A DNA stretch of 64,000 nt from Heliocidaris tuberculata. Lineage: Eukaryota > Echinodermata > Echinoidea > Camarodonta > Echinometridae. Shown piece by piece: positions 24,241 through 36,500 of the stretch. Within the stretch, counting starts at the first letter, position 1, and the number at the start of each line of letters is the position of its first letter. The notes under the pieces are model-generated. The model saw only the letters and a list, made by a program, of their open reading frames with translations. It ran no database searches and was not told the origin of the DNA. A program made the translations under genes and the position numbers. The stretch spans positions 4,093,177-4,157,176 of the forward strand of contig CM046844.1 of NCBI GenBank assembly GCA_025618425.1, written 5' to 3'.

Positions 24241-27200
24241 ATTAGAATCTACTTTTTTCCTGCAAGTAAGTTTCTAGCATTTTGAGTGTGTGTAATTTTG
24301 TATTTAAACTTACATAATAATAATAACAATAATTTACAATATTTATATAGCGCTTATAACAAAAAAATGTCTCTAAGCGCTTAAGAAAAGGAAAGCGGAA
24401 AAAGAAAGGAACAGTTTCAGACGTACAAATATATATTAGTTAAAGGTTACATTACATGTGTCATAGGGCTTCATTGGTTGAAGAGAGGACTGTGCTGGAC
24501 GATTTCTTTGTTAATTTACATTTTATCAAAAAATGTATAGTTCATTTAAGTATTGTGCAAAAAGACATCGAAGATCAGTTAATGCTTAATTAACAATGAA
24601 GAATTAATTACTTCTACTTGATAGCCTTTTTACCAGCTAGTTTCCATAGTCGCCCAATGCTTCTACGACGAAGTTTTGAAGATGAAAGTATGTATTCATC
24701 ACTTTGCAGGCTCCACGTATTCTCCACATATACTCAATCAAAAAGTCCCCTTGACACTATTCAGTATACATTAAACGTTAGAAATTATAGATGAATTCTG
24801 TTCATTCAAAAATCAGAATGTGCATATTTTTCTTATTCTCGTTTTGATTTGTTACATGTGAACAATTCGTTATCTTTTTATAATGAAGTCATGGTTTTAT
24901 TTTAGTCGGTATAAGAACAAAAAAATTGCACTTTGTGTTCCAAAATGCAATGCAGGGTTTACAATAGCGTACCCAAGGGGGGGGGACATCTTTTGACTGG
25001 AAAAAATAGATTCCCCCCCCTTTGTTGTTGTTGTTGCTTATCCGAAAATGCTGGACCCCATAAAATATGATACCCCCAACCACTGAGCGACTTTTGGAGC
25101 GCTGGGTAATTCCTCCCTCCTCCTCCCCCCCCCCCCCCCCCCCACTTAGGCCTCAGGTACCCTTTAAAAGATTAAAAGATTAAAAATTAAAGGCATTTTG
25201 GAACAATACTGGTCTAACATACTTTAAACGCAAAACAACCATTACTCAGGCCAAGCAACGTTAGAAGCCACATGTCTCCCTGTTACATTCTGCCAGTGGG
25301 TACGGTAGGTCCAGACTTACTCAAATTGTTGTGAAGACTAAGCATGAAAAAGCATCGCAAGAAGGAAAATTGTAAATAAAATATAAACATGAGAGACAGA
25401 AACTTACGCTGAGACGATGTCAGATCCAAACAAAACTGCAAGCTATAGGAACCAATCAGTTTTTAGCTTCCTTGAAGTTGTCGACTACTTCACACACCAC
25501 AATCTTTCTTCTAACTTTGTCTAAGAATTTCATGTGTCAAGGGTGTCAGCATAGGCGACGGAAGTGGGGGCAAAATGCATTTTCGCCCCCCCCCCCCCAC
25601 AAAAAAAAATAAATAGTAAAGGAGTAAAAATCGTGTGTACATTAAAAGCTTGATTGCTTTATTACGTAATTGTAAGCCTTTGTATTCATTTTTCGTATTC
25701 ATGGAGATCACTGAAGACAGATAAAGCATTCAAACTTTAAACTTTAACGTAGTGGAGGTTTTGTATTAGACGCAAGGTTGCCAGAGTTGGCAGAATTTTG
25801 ACCGCTTTAGCATAATTTGACAAAATTTAGCAGAATTTTAGCATAATTCTGGTGTTTTGTTGTGTTTTCTTTGCTTGTCAGAGAATTTTCCAGTAAAAAT
25901 ACACCCTAAAAATGCTGATGACCTTTTTTTTTTTTTTTGCTTGTCAGAGAATTTTCGAGTAAAAATAAACTTTTTTTTTAAAGGGGTGAGAAGATATCAG
26001 CCCTTGAAAGGTGAGCCCCCTTGAATGTTTGCCCCCCCCCCCCCCATCCCAAACTGCTTCCGGCGCGCCTGGGTGTCAGTGATTGAAAAAAATATTTTTC
26101 GCAGTATCAATCAGACGCCTGTAAATAGATCCAGTTTCTTCTGTGGTTCCCCCATCAATCCATACAAACAATGTTGTAATTGTCGAGATATTCATATAAA
26201 ACAAACGGTACATAATTCCTGAACATCTTTTACAGTACGATCATACTAAAGGGTCATTAAAGGATTGAAACCCTGGGGAAAAAATCAATTTCAATGAAAA
26301 AAAGAGGATAGAGACAAGCAATTTTTAAAAAGTTCCATCAAAATCGGTTACGAAATGAGAAAATTATGAAAGTTTGAAAAGTCTAAATTACTTTCTATGG
26401 CGAAAAAAATGTATTTTTGTTTTTACAGCAGTCATGGTAGTACGTCTTTTAGAACGTATAAATCGCTGAATTTTCTTAGTACCTCCCCTTCCATGTACAT
26501 ATATGCATTTTGTTTTCTCACAATATCAAAGGAGGGGAATTTTCCTTTTATACCTAAACCAGCCCCTTTACAATAGGATGACACACCAACATGAAATTTC
26601 TTTCGAAACTGAGGGAAGTAAATAAGGAGTTAAGGCAGGCTCCGAAGAGCTTTAGAATTCAAAATAGAAAATCATAGTCGGTCTCTCCGCTCCCTATAAA
26701 CAGCCTAGGCTGAGAGGAATCGTCCCCCGAAAATGAAAGTCGCTAAAAAGTAACGCTGATTTTGAGCTGTCCATCCCCATACGAGAAAAAAAAGAAAAAG
26801 ATGGATATTCAACTCAGACTACTTGTTGCATAAAAGTGGTCTGAAATGCAGTTTCAAACTACAAAATATAAAAAAATTCTGGCTCGGTCCCTACGCGACC
26901 TCCCAAAATATCAATTGGTCAAGATAAGTGCAACATTTTCATGGTACAGCAAAGTGCAAAGACTTCGTATTTGTGGAAGGGACGGGGGTGTACCGTACCC
27001 CCTCCCTCCTCCTCCCCCCCCCCCAAGGATTTATATACGAGTATAGTATGTATTTCGTTCCTGACGCCTTAGAAAATTCCTCAATTCTTGCCGGCTCAGC
27101 CCCCTCAAATTTTTTGGCTCATTACGCCACTTGGTTGGGGTAACTGTATTAACTATTCGAGACAATAATGTTGGCATTATAATTTTCATGAAGGTTCTCT

Positions 27201-28738
27201 TTCTCATTTTTACAAAATCATTTATTGAGAAGCGGTTACTGGCGCATGACCATGCATGCAGATTGTGTATTACGGGCGGCTCGACAGTGCTCTAGCTCCT
27301 CTTCTCGCTAATTTATTGCAGTCACTTCCTCAAAAATGTCAAAGGGAGCAAGGTCCACATTGGAGATATGGCATGTCTTGGGAAAAGGGAGGGGCAGTTT
27401 GGGGGTTATATCTAAGCCAAAATCAAGACTAAAAAGATCAAGAGTGTAATCGAATGTCTTTCTATTCTCTACCACTGGGGCTTACAAGAGACCAACCAGG
27501 TCATTCTAGTGAACTCTCAGAAAGAAAGGATCAGAAGGTCTACGACACCGTCATGTCGGTCTCTTAGGCTCAATGCCATGTGTAGTTTATAGTTACTGGT
27601 GGTGCATATAGTGATTTTGGTGTTTATAAATTTGTAAGGGAAAGAATAAGCGGGAAAAAGAGCAAGCCATGAAATTAAGTTCCTCTTTCCAAGAGGCTTG
27701 AAGGTGCATTAATTTCATCAATGTTGAATTCATTAAGTCCGTTTCTTGCATTGTCAAAAAGTATATCAAGTGGGAGGGACGCTTGTTAAAAAAGATGCAA
27801 TTCCCCCCCCCCCCCCCCCCGACTTTCAAAATCATTTTCAATTCTCAAAATTTGTGAGTCGCGGCCCTTCCTGCCATGTACCTCCGGATCCACCATAGTT
27901 TCTTTTTATTCATCTTCCGTCTATCACCATAATGTCATACTTGAAAGCAGCGATGTCACATGATCTGAATATATAATGTACATAGATTACCCATGCACTT
28001 AATGAACATTGCCAACTATGTAAGCCTCGCAAGGTAAACAATGAAAAACCGTCTGAACACTAAGTTTTATAATTTGGGGACTAAAAGTGAAAAACATCTT
28101 CTAACAATATGTTGTCACGCTGAGTTTGCTTCCAAAGAATCGCGAAGTTTGAAAAGGTGATTTGACAATTAAAAAAAAATGTTTGATCTCATTTTATTTT
28201 GCCCATTTCTTTTCTGCTTCTTTTTTTTTTCCATGAAGAACAAAGCAAACAAAGTTCACAGCCTAAGAGCTTATACAAACTTAGGCATATTCATTTTCAT
28301 TCATTTTTTTTTTTTTTTTTTTTTTGCTTTAATGCCTACTATTTCATGCTATTTTAAAAGGATCGTCATTGAATTCATCACACTTACAAATATTTCAATA
28401 TGGAATGGGAAGTTTTCATTCGAGGAACACGCATATGACAAAAATTATATGAGAATGTTGTGGGTGCCTTTCTAGACACATCCACTTGTTTAAAAGATTT
28501 TCCTAGACTTCTTGATTATCAATGGCTGTAATTAGGAGACTCTCAGATTGGTATTAGTCTTATATCAATTAGATGCTGCATTCATAAATCCGGTTGGAAT
28601 TGTTCCATGCACACAATTTCATTTATATCAGACTGGTTGTAGGTTGTAGAGTTTGACTTCATGAAATTAATTACCATGCCATATAGTCCCCCTCCTATCT
28701 CTTTTTCGCTTCCCTCTATCCCCCTTTTTCTCTCTCTT

Positions 28739-28777
<39 letters not shown>

Positions 28778-30300
28778 GCTCTGTTGCTTCCCTATATCTT
28801 TTTCTCTATTCCATTCTCTCTCTCTCTCTCTCTCTCACTATATTTTTCACATCTTGCTCTCTCCTCTCTCTTTCTCGCTCAATCTCTCTTTCACATCCAC
28901 CTTTCACCCACCCTCTTACACCCTCTCACAGCTCACACACAATCTCACTCCCTATAGTCATGACAGTCCCGTTAAAATCCAGAGCAGTAAGGTAGGCCTA
29001 CATTATCATGACCGCCTCATGCTACAAAACAGTAATGTAATTGTCCAAAGGTAAGTAGTTAGGTATCATTTGACAGTTTCAAGTATTAATGAAGATAGTC
29101 TAATTAAGCATTTGATAAAAATTGATAGTTACTGCCATTTCAGATAAAAGAAACTGAACACACACATACAAAGCAAATAACGTACAAAGAAACGATAACC
29201 TCATGAATAATATCACGTATTTTGCTATTCAATATTAACAACATGCAAATATCTCGTCAGATTTTTGAAGAAAATGTATTTTTATATAATTATAGTAATG
29301 ATAGGTTGAAACATTGGAAAATATATTTATACACAGGTAAAAGAAAAGGGGGCTATACATAATGCATATACATTTATATGATCAATAACATCAAGCGCTT
29401 CAATCTCTTTCCGATTTGAAAGATGCTGTAGCATTACACAGTGGTGTATCTAGGGGAGGCAGATGAGGAAAGTGTCCTTGGCGGAACTTGAAGGTGGCGC
29501 AAACACGCAGAAGAAAAGAGGAAAAAAGGACGAAAAATCACGGTTCTTAAAGATTATAATGTGCTCCCAATCAAAACCTAAAATGCATAAAGATATGGCG
29601 TTTTAAAGGGTTCAAAAATTCGTTTCTTTGCACAAAGTGTCATCATCAGGATGTTGTTAAATTCTGCGCCCCAATATATGATAAAGTACATCTATCTATC
29701 TATTTGTCCATCTATCGATATCCCATGGCTTGGAGGCCGTTGAAGGGACAAATGTGATAGATCTTGAGACACAGGTTCTCCATAACTCTTTAACTGCTGA
29801 AAAGTACATATAAATCGCATATTCAAACTAAAATAAATCCTAGCTTTTGGTAGCTTTGCCAGATTCCTCGAATACATCTAATAGAATCGTTTTTAAATGT
29901 TCCACATTTGAAAGACGCTGTAACAATCAAGCGATTGTTTTCTGATCCCTTGCAGGTTTTTGAGGGTTGAAGTCAGAATCTAACCCTCGGTCAGTTGCTC
30001 AATCCATGGTTAAATGCATCAAAAATCATTTTTCATATAGTGCCATAATTATTTCCTAATTAAAAGCGAGAATTGACCTGATTTGTAGCTTTGAGCTGAC
30101 AAGTTTGGAGAGCTTGGGGCGCAGTTGTATTGCTGGGCCCCGGGCGCCATAATCTATATATATTACATTGCATGTTAACGTGCTTTCATTTAATTTAATT
30201 TGACATCATAATCATATCATTTTTCAAACGATGTAATGATATTGAAATCTAAATTACAATATTGAAATATATTTGCGCAGTTAATTATTTGCTAATCGTT
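24241..30300. other. Long non-coding interval, no gene seen
   Basis: Visible contents are a TTTATATAGCGCTT...AAGCGCTTAAGAAAAG repeat end at about 24335-24400 and poly-C blocks at 25009, 25126-25143, 25587, 26033 and 27805-27820. Two tandem GCTTGTCAGAGAATTTTC motifs lie at about 25873 and 25939, CT microsatellites at 28748-28840, and ATCT repeats at 29690-29716. Open frames here are short or simple-sequence derived. Confidence 0.5.
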
Positions 30301-30333
30301 TAAAAGTAAAGCAATGAAAGGTTTTGCTAATAA

Positions 30334-30550
30334 TTATGTATAATCTGAAATAACATAAATTCTGTGGTATTGAAATTGTATACAAAACAAATCTTTTAAA
30401 TGTATTAGCCGGTTTTGTGTGATTTTGAAAAAGGTTTTCTTCCAACTCAAGTATGACTTTGACCTTAGACGTGCTTCAAGTTCAACGACACCCTTGCCAG
30501 TACCTTCTTTATCGTACTCCTCTTTATATACCTTAATTATCATCCTCCTG
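30334..30550 (-). CDS. Candidate exon, unrecognised
   Basis: After the acceptor-like sequence TTTTCAATCAG (minus strand) a frame opens with a charged, non-repetitive composition: IIKVYKEEYDKEG, then VVELEARLRSKSYLSWKK. It stays open for about 70 codons, although the last 25 or so, after KITQNRL, look intronic. It lacks a clear donor. I cannot assign a family. It lies in the same orientation as, and downstream of, the candidate exons at 30898-31110 and 32253-32417. Confidence 0.3.
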
Positions 30551-30897
30551 ATTGAAAACTAAAAAATTAAATATCACACTGCTTAAAGGTTTTTTTTTTT
30601 CTTTTTCCGAAATTAATTCACACTTTATAGGCACTTATATTTATTTCTGATAAATCCGATATTTGACCAGGGTAAATCTGTTTTATTTACATTTCAGCTT
30701 GTTATTTCACTATGTACAACTTTTTTTAACAAGTACAATTACAGATAAGTAACTCTCCTTTTTGTTACTTTTATTTTCATTAATTCAGCTAGTTTGAAGA
30801 GTTAAATGAAATGTTCAGTACATGTGTATACACAATACAAATAAGTTTTAATTGCTCTATCATCATGATCATTTAACTTCTATAAGCAAGACAAGCT

Positions 30898-31110
30898 TTA
30901 TTTCAACAAGGTAGTAAAAGAAATAAGCATATGTATATTTTGTGTCCAGTGTTTAAGCAACATTAAGCTTGTGGTATCAAATTTGAATATTTCCTCATGA
31001 TGGGTTGTTGCATCCCAGTGCATGGATATATCAAACTTTATGGTCTGTAAATCAACTGGGCCAGGTTGAAAGACTAACAGAGGGCGTTGCATTCTGTAGT
31101 AAGACGCAGT
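30898..31110 (-). CDS. Candidate terminal exon, unrecognised
   Basis: The minus strand shows a good acceptor, CTTACTACAG, followed by a roughly 70-codon frame to a TAA stop. It includes RPLLVFQPGPVDLQTIKFD and HWDATTHHEEIFKFD, with a mixed composition unlike the simple-sequence frames nearby. No family is recognised. It may be a real 3' exon of a gene between 30.3 and 32.4 kb, or a decayed piece. Confidence 0.3.
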   Translation of the reverse strand, partial: TASYYRMQRPLLVFQPGPVDLQTIKFDISMHWDATTHHEEIFKFDTTSLMLLKHWTQNIHMLISFTTLLK

Positions 31111-31509
31111 CACCACACCTTACCCATGCCTCGTTCAAAAAATAAGGACCAAATGAAATGAAATGCCTGCAAGGTTCTTATATTTCTAGTAGAATACACA
31201 GAAAATGAAGAAGAAAAAAAATTGAACGTGGCAGCAGAGAAGTTCCATCGGAAAACGTAAATTTGGTATAAATCACTCGGGACATCGGATTAGTTCACAC
31301 ATAAAGTCTGGGTATCATTGCCTTTCCTTGATGAGAACTCCATCATTAATAATTATGGTTACTTTGAGTACATAAAGCAAACATATTGTCATTCGTTCTC
31401 CTGCCAGATCCCAATTTTTCTCCTGGGTATGGAGTTGTATACCGTGTCTTGTCAAATGAGTTAAGTTCGGAGTGACATTGTTTGAACCATTGACCTTTGC
31501 ATATCCAAT

Positions 31510-31660
31510 CAGGGCCCCCTTTTCATGAAACTTATTATCAATAACAAGTTACAATAACAGCTATAAGCTACTGAAATCCTTGAATCTGAGTGGCTGAGAG
31601 CGAATTTGTCATATAGAAATGAGGCAGTTGCTATTGATAACAAGTTTTATGAAACGGGGC
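31510..31660. mobile_element. Small hairpin MITE, copy 2
   Basis: The ends GGGCCCCCTTTTCATGAAAC and GTTTTATGAAACGGGGCCC are inverted, followed inward by TTATTATCAATAAC / GCTATTGATAACAA. Its core is the reverse complement of the core of the 22735-22863 element. Confidence 0.65.
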
Positions 31661-32252
31661 CCATGTGTTCAAACCACTCACTATGATATCTCTTCTGATA
31701 TGGGTGGAAGGAAAAACCATGTGAGAAGTTTTCAATGGTGTGCATTTTGTACGTTACTTTTCTAAGTTATTTCGAAGCAACAGCTTCTGAACTTCTTTTT
31801 TAAAAATGTATATTGAACTGAAAATACAAATTTCTACAGAATTTCATTGAAAATGTTGAAAATATTGAAAAATGAGAACTAAATGCAATATTATGTACGT
31901 TTATTCAGTTATCGTATAACGCATGATGTTTTTCCAAAACGTTCTATAATGATATTGTACAAACAGATGATACAGATGGAGAAACTATTGTTCCCGAAAC
32001 CACTGACCTTTCTAATTTTAAATGCAATTGTTTGATTAAAAAAAGAACAAGTCTGCAAACAATTCTATGAATATTTTCTTTCAGATTTGCAACACGTTAC
32101 ATGTAAGCTTCCGACAACAAAAATCATCATCTAAACACATTCTAATATAACGTCCTTGTGCATGCGCTACTAAAGTTATTTGAAAATTAATAGAGTAGTT
32201 TTAGCTTCGACAGCTATTATCAAATACAATTACAAAATCAACAAGAAACACT

Positions 32253-32417
32253 TTAAATCATTGCCAAATGCTTGGCTAGTCCCATAGGTCTATCATCATC
32301 TTTGTGCAGTGCTTTTAGTATGTTATACGCAGCAATATGGCCTACACCATGTCCCACTATAATCAGCCTTTCAGAATGTCGCTTAGACAATCTGTTTATA
32401 AAATGCAATACCATCAC
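32253..32417 (-). CDS. Candidate terminal exon; hydrolase- or phosphatase-like motif
   Basis: A strong acceptor (CTTTTTTGTGTTACAG on the minus strand) precedes 55 codons ending in TAA. The peptide includes SERLIIVGHGVGHIAAYNIL, a hydrophobic strand followed by a glycine/histidine turn and a helix. Similar strand-turn-helix signatures occur in alpha/beta hydrolases (GxSxG elbow, here without the Ser) and near the second catalytic His of histidine phosphatases. Neither is secure. It lies 283 bp beyond the receptor stop codon in the same orientation, so it would belong to another gene or be a leftover. Confidence 0.35.
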   Translation of the reverse strand: MMVLHFINRLSKRHSERLIIVGHGVGHIAAYNILKALHKDDDRPMGLAKHLAMI

Positions 32418-32478
32418 CTGTAACACAAAAAAGAGGCATTTAAAAGACGTTTCGAAGAAGTTTCAAGAGTCTCACTCA

Positions 32479-32480
<2 letters not shown>

Positions 32481-32516
<36 letters not shown>

Positions 32517-32650
32517 TTAGCCAACGACCCGTGTTCGATTCCCGGCGGAGACATTTTTTCAACCTTTGCAAAAAATTCAAAAAGGAAGGACAGCTCTGGG
32601 GAACTTTGAATTAAGCTACGCAACCATTATTCTCTCATTTCAATATCTCA
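32481..32650 (+). mobile_element. 5'-truncated tRNA-derived SINE behind an AT microsatellite
   Basis: An AT run (32481-32514) abuts the 3' half of a tRNA-like head (GTGTTCGATTCCCGGCGGAGACA, with B box) and the same body as the SINE at 22388: GGACAGCTCTGGGGAACTTT, then CGCAACCATTATTCTCTCAT. The A-box half of the head is missing. Confidence 0.7.
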
Positions 32651-32699
32651 CAAGCCTATATTCGTCTTACGGAATCAAGGTCAGTATGGTATCGGATCT

Positions 32700-33231
32700 T
32701 TAGATATCTTCCCCGTAAGCTGTTGATGGATCATCACTGTCAGAAGTCGGGTTGTCGACATTCGAGGACGTAGACAAAGTACGGCCACTGGTGGAGGCAA
32801 TCTTCTCACTCTTGGTCTGGTACGATACGGTACGAATCCCTTGGGATCTTCGTCTAAACGCACGGGGAATCATCTTCCCCCAGTAGCTGCGAACCACCGG
32901 GTTACGAATGCAGTAAAGGATGAGGATGAAGAGACCTTGAAGGGAGTTGAGGATGATGAAGAGGACCTGGGCCACGATGGTATTTGTCTCAATCAGGGTG
33001 AAATACCCCGTGATCCATGTCAACCCAAGCAAGATGAGGATACCTACAGCATTCTTGACCCGCTCGATTGTGTTCTTTCGGCGTTCTGCTGCGTCGTCAG
33101 TTTTGATATTCATGTTGACAGAACGTGCGAGCTGACGAACAACCAGAATAAAAACGGCGATGTTGAAGAAGAGGATGAGGGCAATTGGTATGAGCAAACC
33201 CCCGACCAAAGGCCACAACTGGAGGAAGCAG
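32700..33231 (-). CDS. Receptor terminal exon: transmembrane helices 5-7 and cytoplasmic tail
   Basis: This 532-bp exon enters in phase 2 and ends with TAA at 32700-32702. TM5 is LVGGLLIPIALILFFNIAVF, TM6 is VGILILLGLTWITGYFTL, and TM7 includes LFIILNSLQGLFILILYCIR. These are the 'GLTW' and 'NSLQGxFIF'-type signatures of adhesion GPCRs. The intracellular tail is about 60-70 residues, basic then Ser/Thr/Asp-rich, with no PDZ-type ligand evident. No convincing poly(A) signal was pinned down downstream. Confidence 0.9.
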
Positions 33232-33428
33232 CTTTAGAGAAGAAACAGGAAAATAGCCAGATTTGTCCAGTCTGAATCAACTGAAGTCATATTTGATTTT
33301 TATAAAATATTTTCATCTACATGTCATAGGTATGACTTTTAAAAACAGATTATTAATGCATTTTACTGCGAATTCCTCTTATATCTTCCTTTTTTATGGG
33401 GGGATAATGATTCTATTTCAGAGTGCTT

Positions 33429-33509
<81 letters not shown>

Positions 33510-36500
33510 CGTATGGGTGTGTGTGTGTGTGTGTGTAAAAATAAAAACTAACAATTTAGACCTAATCCAGCGTTTCATCATCAGAGGCAGTAACTTTGTT
33601 AAGCAGTGCTTTCTCTTCATGTATAATAACAATAATTTTGTTTACCAAGGGAAGCCTCATCAGCATTAATGCCGTTCTTCCTGAGGGCCCTGTAATAATT
33701 AACAGTACCCCCAGCAATTGCCAAGTACCCATTTACACCTGGATGGAGAGGGAGAAATGTGTGCAAAACATCTTGTCCAAGAATGTAAGCACCCAGCGAG
33801 GATCGAACCCAGGACCTCTTGTGTAAGAGTCAAGAGCCTTCACCAATTTACCGCAGTGCTCCCACTAAATTCTTATTCCTGCATTGCATTTAGTTAACGA
33901 AATATAAAGGAAAGAATACCACATATCCAACTTAACCCTTTCAAGACAATTGACCACATTGTGTGGTTTGGCTCTATAACTTTTGATTCAGAGCTCTAAA
34001 AAATATACCAGATGCATGAGCAGAAAGAGCAAAATTTTCTACACACACTATGTCCATTTTTATTGCATGACCATATTGCGTTTGATGCCAGGAATTTTAA
34101 AAACGAGAATAAACTTTGAGATCCTTAAATTGGCAACACATTGAGAGGTTCAAAATCACTGTTTTTTCATCCAAATTGGCAATTTTTAAAACTTTACGGC
34201 TAATTCCTTACCATGTATATTTTTTTCAAAGACAATACAAGTTATTTGAATTATGTACCACTAAAAGAAAATATTACTGGTGCCAATTTGAAGAACAAAA
34301 TGTGATCAATTTAACCCTTAAATAATTCCTGTCCTGAAAGGGTTAATAGCATGAAACATTTAACATGAATATATACATCTCTCCTAAAGTTTTATGATCT
34401 ATTTTGAAAGGAAGTGATCGGTTCTTCCTGTATCAACTTTAAAAAAATATCCAAATATCATTGCTTATCAATCCAATCAAATCCACTGAGTATTTGGTAT
34501 TGCGCCTTTCCATTGCGGTTACAATGCGCTTCACAATTTGCTCTACAAAGCTCTAAAATAGTTCCCAAAATAGACCAGTTAAGCCCTTTAAAAGCTGTTA
34601 AGAAATAAAGTTTTTATGAGCTTACTAGTCAGGCGAGGCATAATTTTCCCGGGCCACCGCTCCAGTCAAGGCAACGATCACACCAGATGCACCTGAAAGA
34701 GGTTAAAAGGAGAAGAAAAATGTTTTACTGAAGACAGTGACATCAAACCAAAAACGACTAAGAATGAATTTAAATCACAACAGAGTGCTCTAAGCAAAAG
34801 GGTTGCTGCAGCTTTTTTACTTTCTTCTTACAAAAAACATCCAGGGCTCTATCCCGAATCGCGTCTTTCATTGTCTTTAGGATGATGACGTTTAATAAAT
34901 TCGGACCCTAGACGTATGAAATGAGACTGGGCTGTTACAATTGACAATATCTGTAAAAATCGTATTACACAAATACATACACACACACACATTCCCTTCC
35001 TCGCCCACACATACCGAATGTTCACACTGTAATAAAATAACTGTATAGCTACAGGTTTTCTGGCCATTGAAATTACAAGTTATTGCCGTTATTTCAATTT
35101 TACAGTCTTTTCTGTAAAACAACAGCAAGTTTGTTGGTTTACCGGAAATCAGCAAATATTTACAATCGCCCGACATAAAACACTGTTAAAAAACCATTGT
35201 CTCATATTTAAACAAGTCCCTGTTAAATTACCAAATATTGGGGAAAACACTTATATGAATATTCATGAAATTTTAGTAGAGTATGGTTTGGGGTTGCCCG
35301 ATTTACTAACTGTCACCAGAGCCGTAAAAAACTATAAGGGTATATAAGAGATTGCACTAAATTGAACTGACTGGATAGAATAGGTATAAATCTAGGATAG
35401 GTATAAGTCTAGGGTAGGATAGATTAAGATAGAGAATTGGATAAGTTAATAGGTTACATTATAAATTAAAACTGTTAAACTATAGACTTTCTGGCCTTTG
35501 GGACTACAAATTATTATTGTCGTTATTTCAATTTTACAGTCTTTTTCCTCTAAAACAACAGCAAGTTTGTTGGTTTATGAGAAATCAGCATATATTTACA
35601 ATAGCACGACATAAAACACTGTTAAAAAAATATTTTCTTATATTTTAACAAGTTATCCTGTTAAATTACAAATCGTTTCCATGGTTTCGTTTTAATTTAC
35701 ATTGGTTTCGCCTGTTAGAAATTAAAGTTTCTACTATTTAACAAAAAACGGAAATCTGTTATTTTCCATGTACTTTGGAAAAACGGGCAATCCTGGCGAC
35801 CTGACTGCCAGAAAATTTCCCGTAAAAAAGGCAAGTTTTTTTACACTGCAGAGTTGGGAGGGCGTTTACTGTTTTGTCTTAAGAAAATGTTAACGCCCGT
35901 CTTGCTTCTTGCACACGATATCGTGTTCTGTTTACTTCTGCATTGAGTGTAACTCCAATTTAAGTCAAATTTCTGTATTATGTTTAAGCAATTACTTTAA
36001 TCTCAAATACGAGAGGAGAATCTCCTTTAAAAAGGCTTGTCCTAAGAAAAATGAATGATAGTCATTCAAAGTGTAAACCAGCGTAGATTTCTCTCACCCC
36101 AAGCGACGAGGCCTGCTTTGATCATAAAGTGTGGGATGTAAGAATTGAAGACGCGCACGACGATGAGATAGGTGTTGAAAGCTTCGACGCCCATCCATGC
36201 CAGGGACGAGACGGTAAAGAAATGAATGAGAGCGGCGAGGAAACCACAAGGGCCTGCCTTAACCTCTGGGATCTGATGCATGCCGGGATAGGTATCCAGC
36301 GCGCTCATGATGATAAATGTGACGTATAAACAAAGAAATGTTCCACAGAGACACAGGAATATCTTCTGCGACTGATGAGCATGAAGTTTTCTACAATAAT
36401 AAAGAGCCGTGTAAATGGAAAAAAGAGGTAAGCAAACTTCGAGGAAGTTGACATATTTGTGAAGCAGGAGTTTAAAACAGAATTTTATCAATGAAAACAT

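Noticed and set aside
28661..28957. Long Ser/Leu-rich open frames
   Set aside because: They arise from CT microsatellites; composition and overlap of two frames fit simple sequence.
31430..31500. An RHG-containing minus-strand peptide as the N-terminal partner of the GHG-like exon at 32253-32417
   Set aside because: It lies on the wrong side for that gene order and has no clear splice sites.
32841..33275. A 144-codon plus-strand frame opposite the receptor's last exon
   Set aside because: It is the shadow of the 7TM exon, whose strand is fixed by domain signatures and splice phases.
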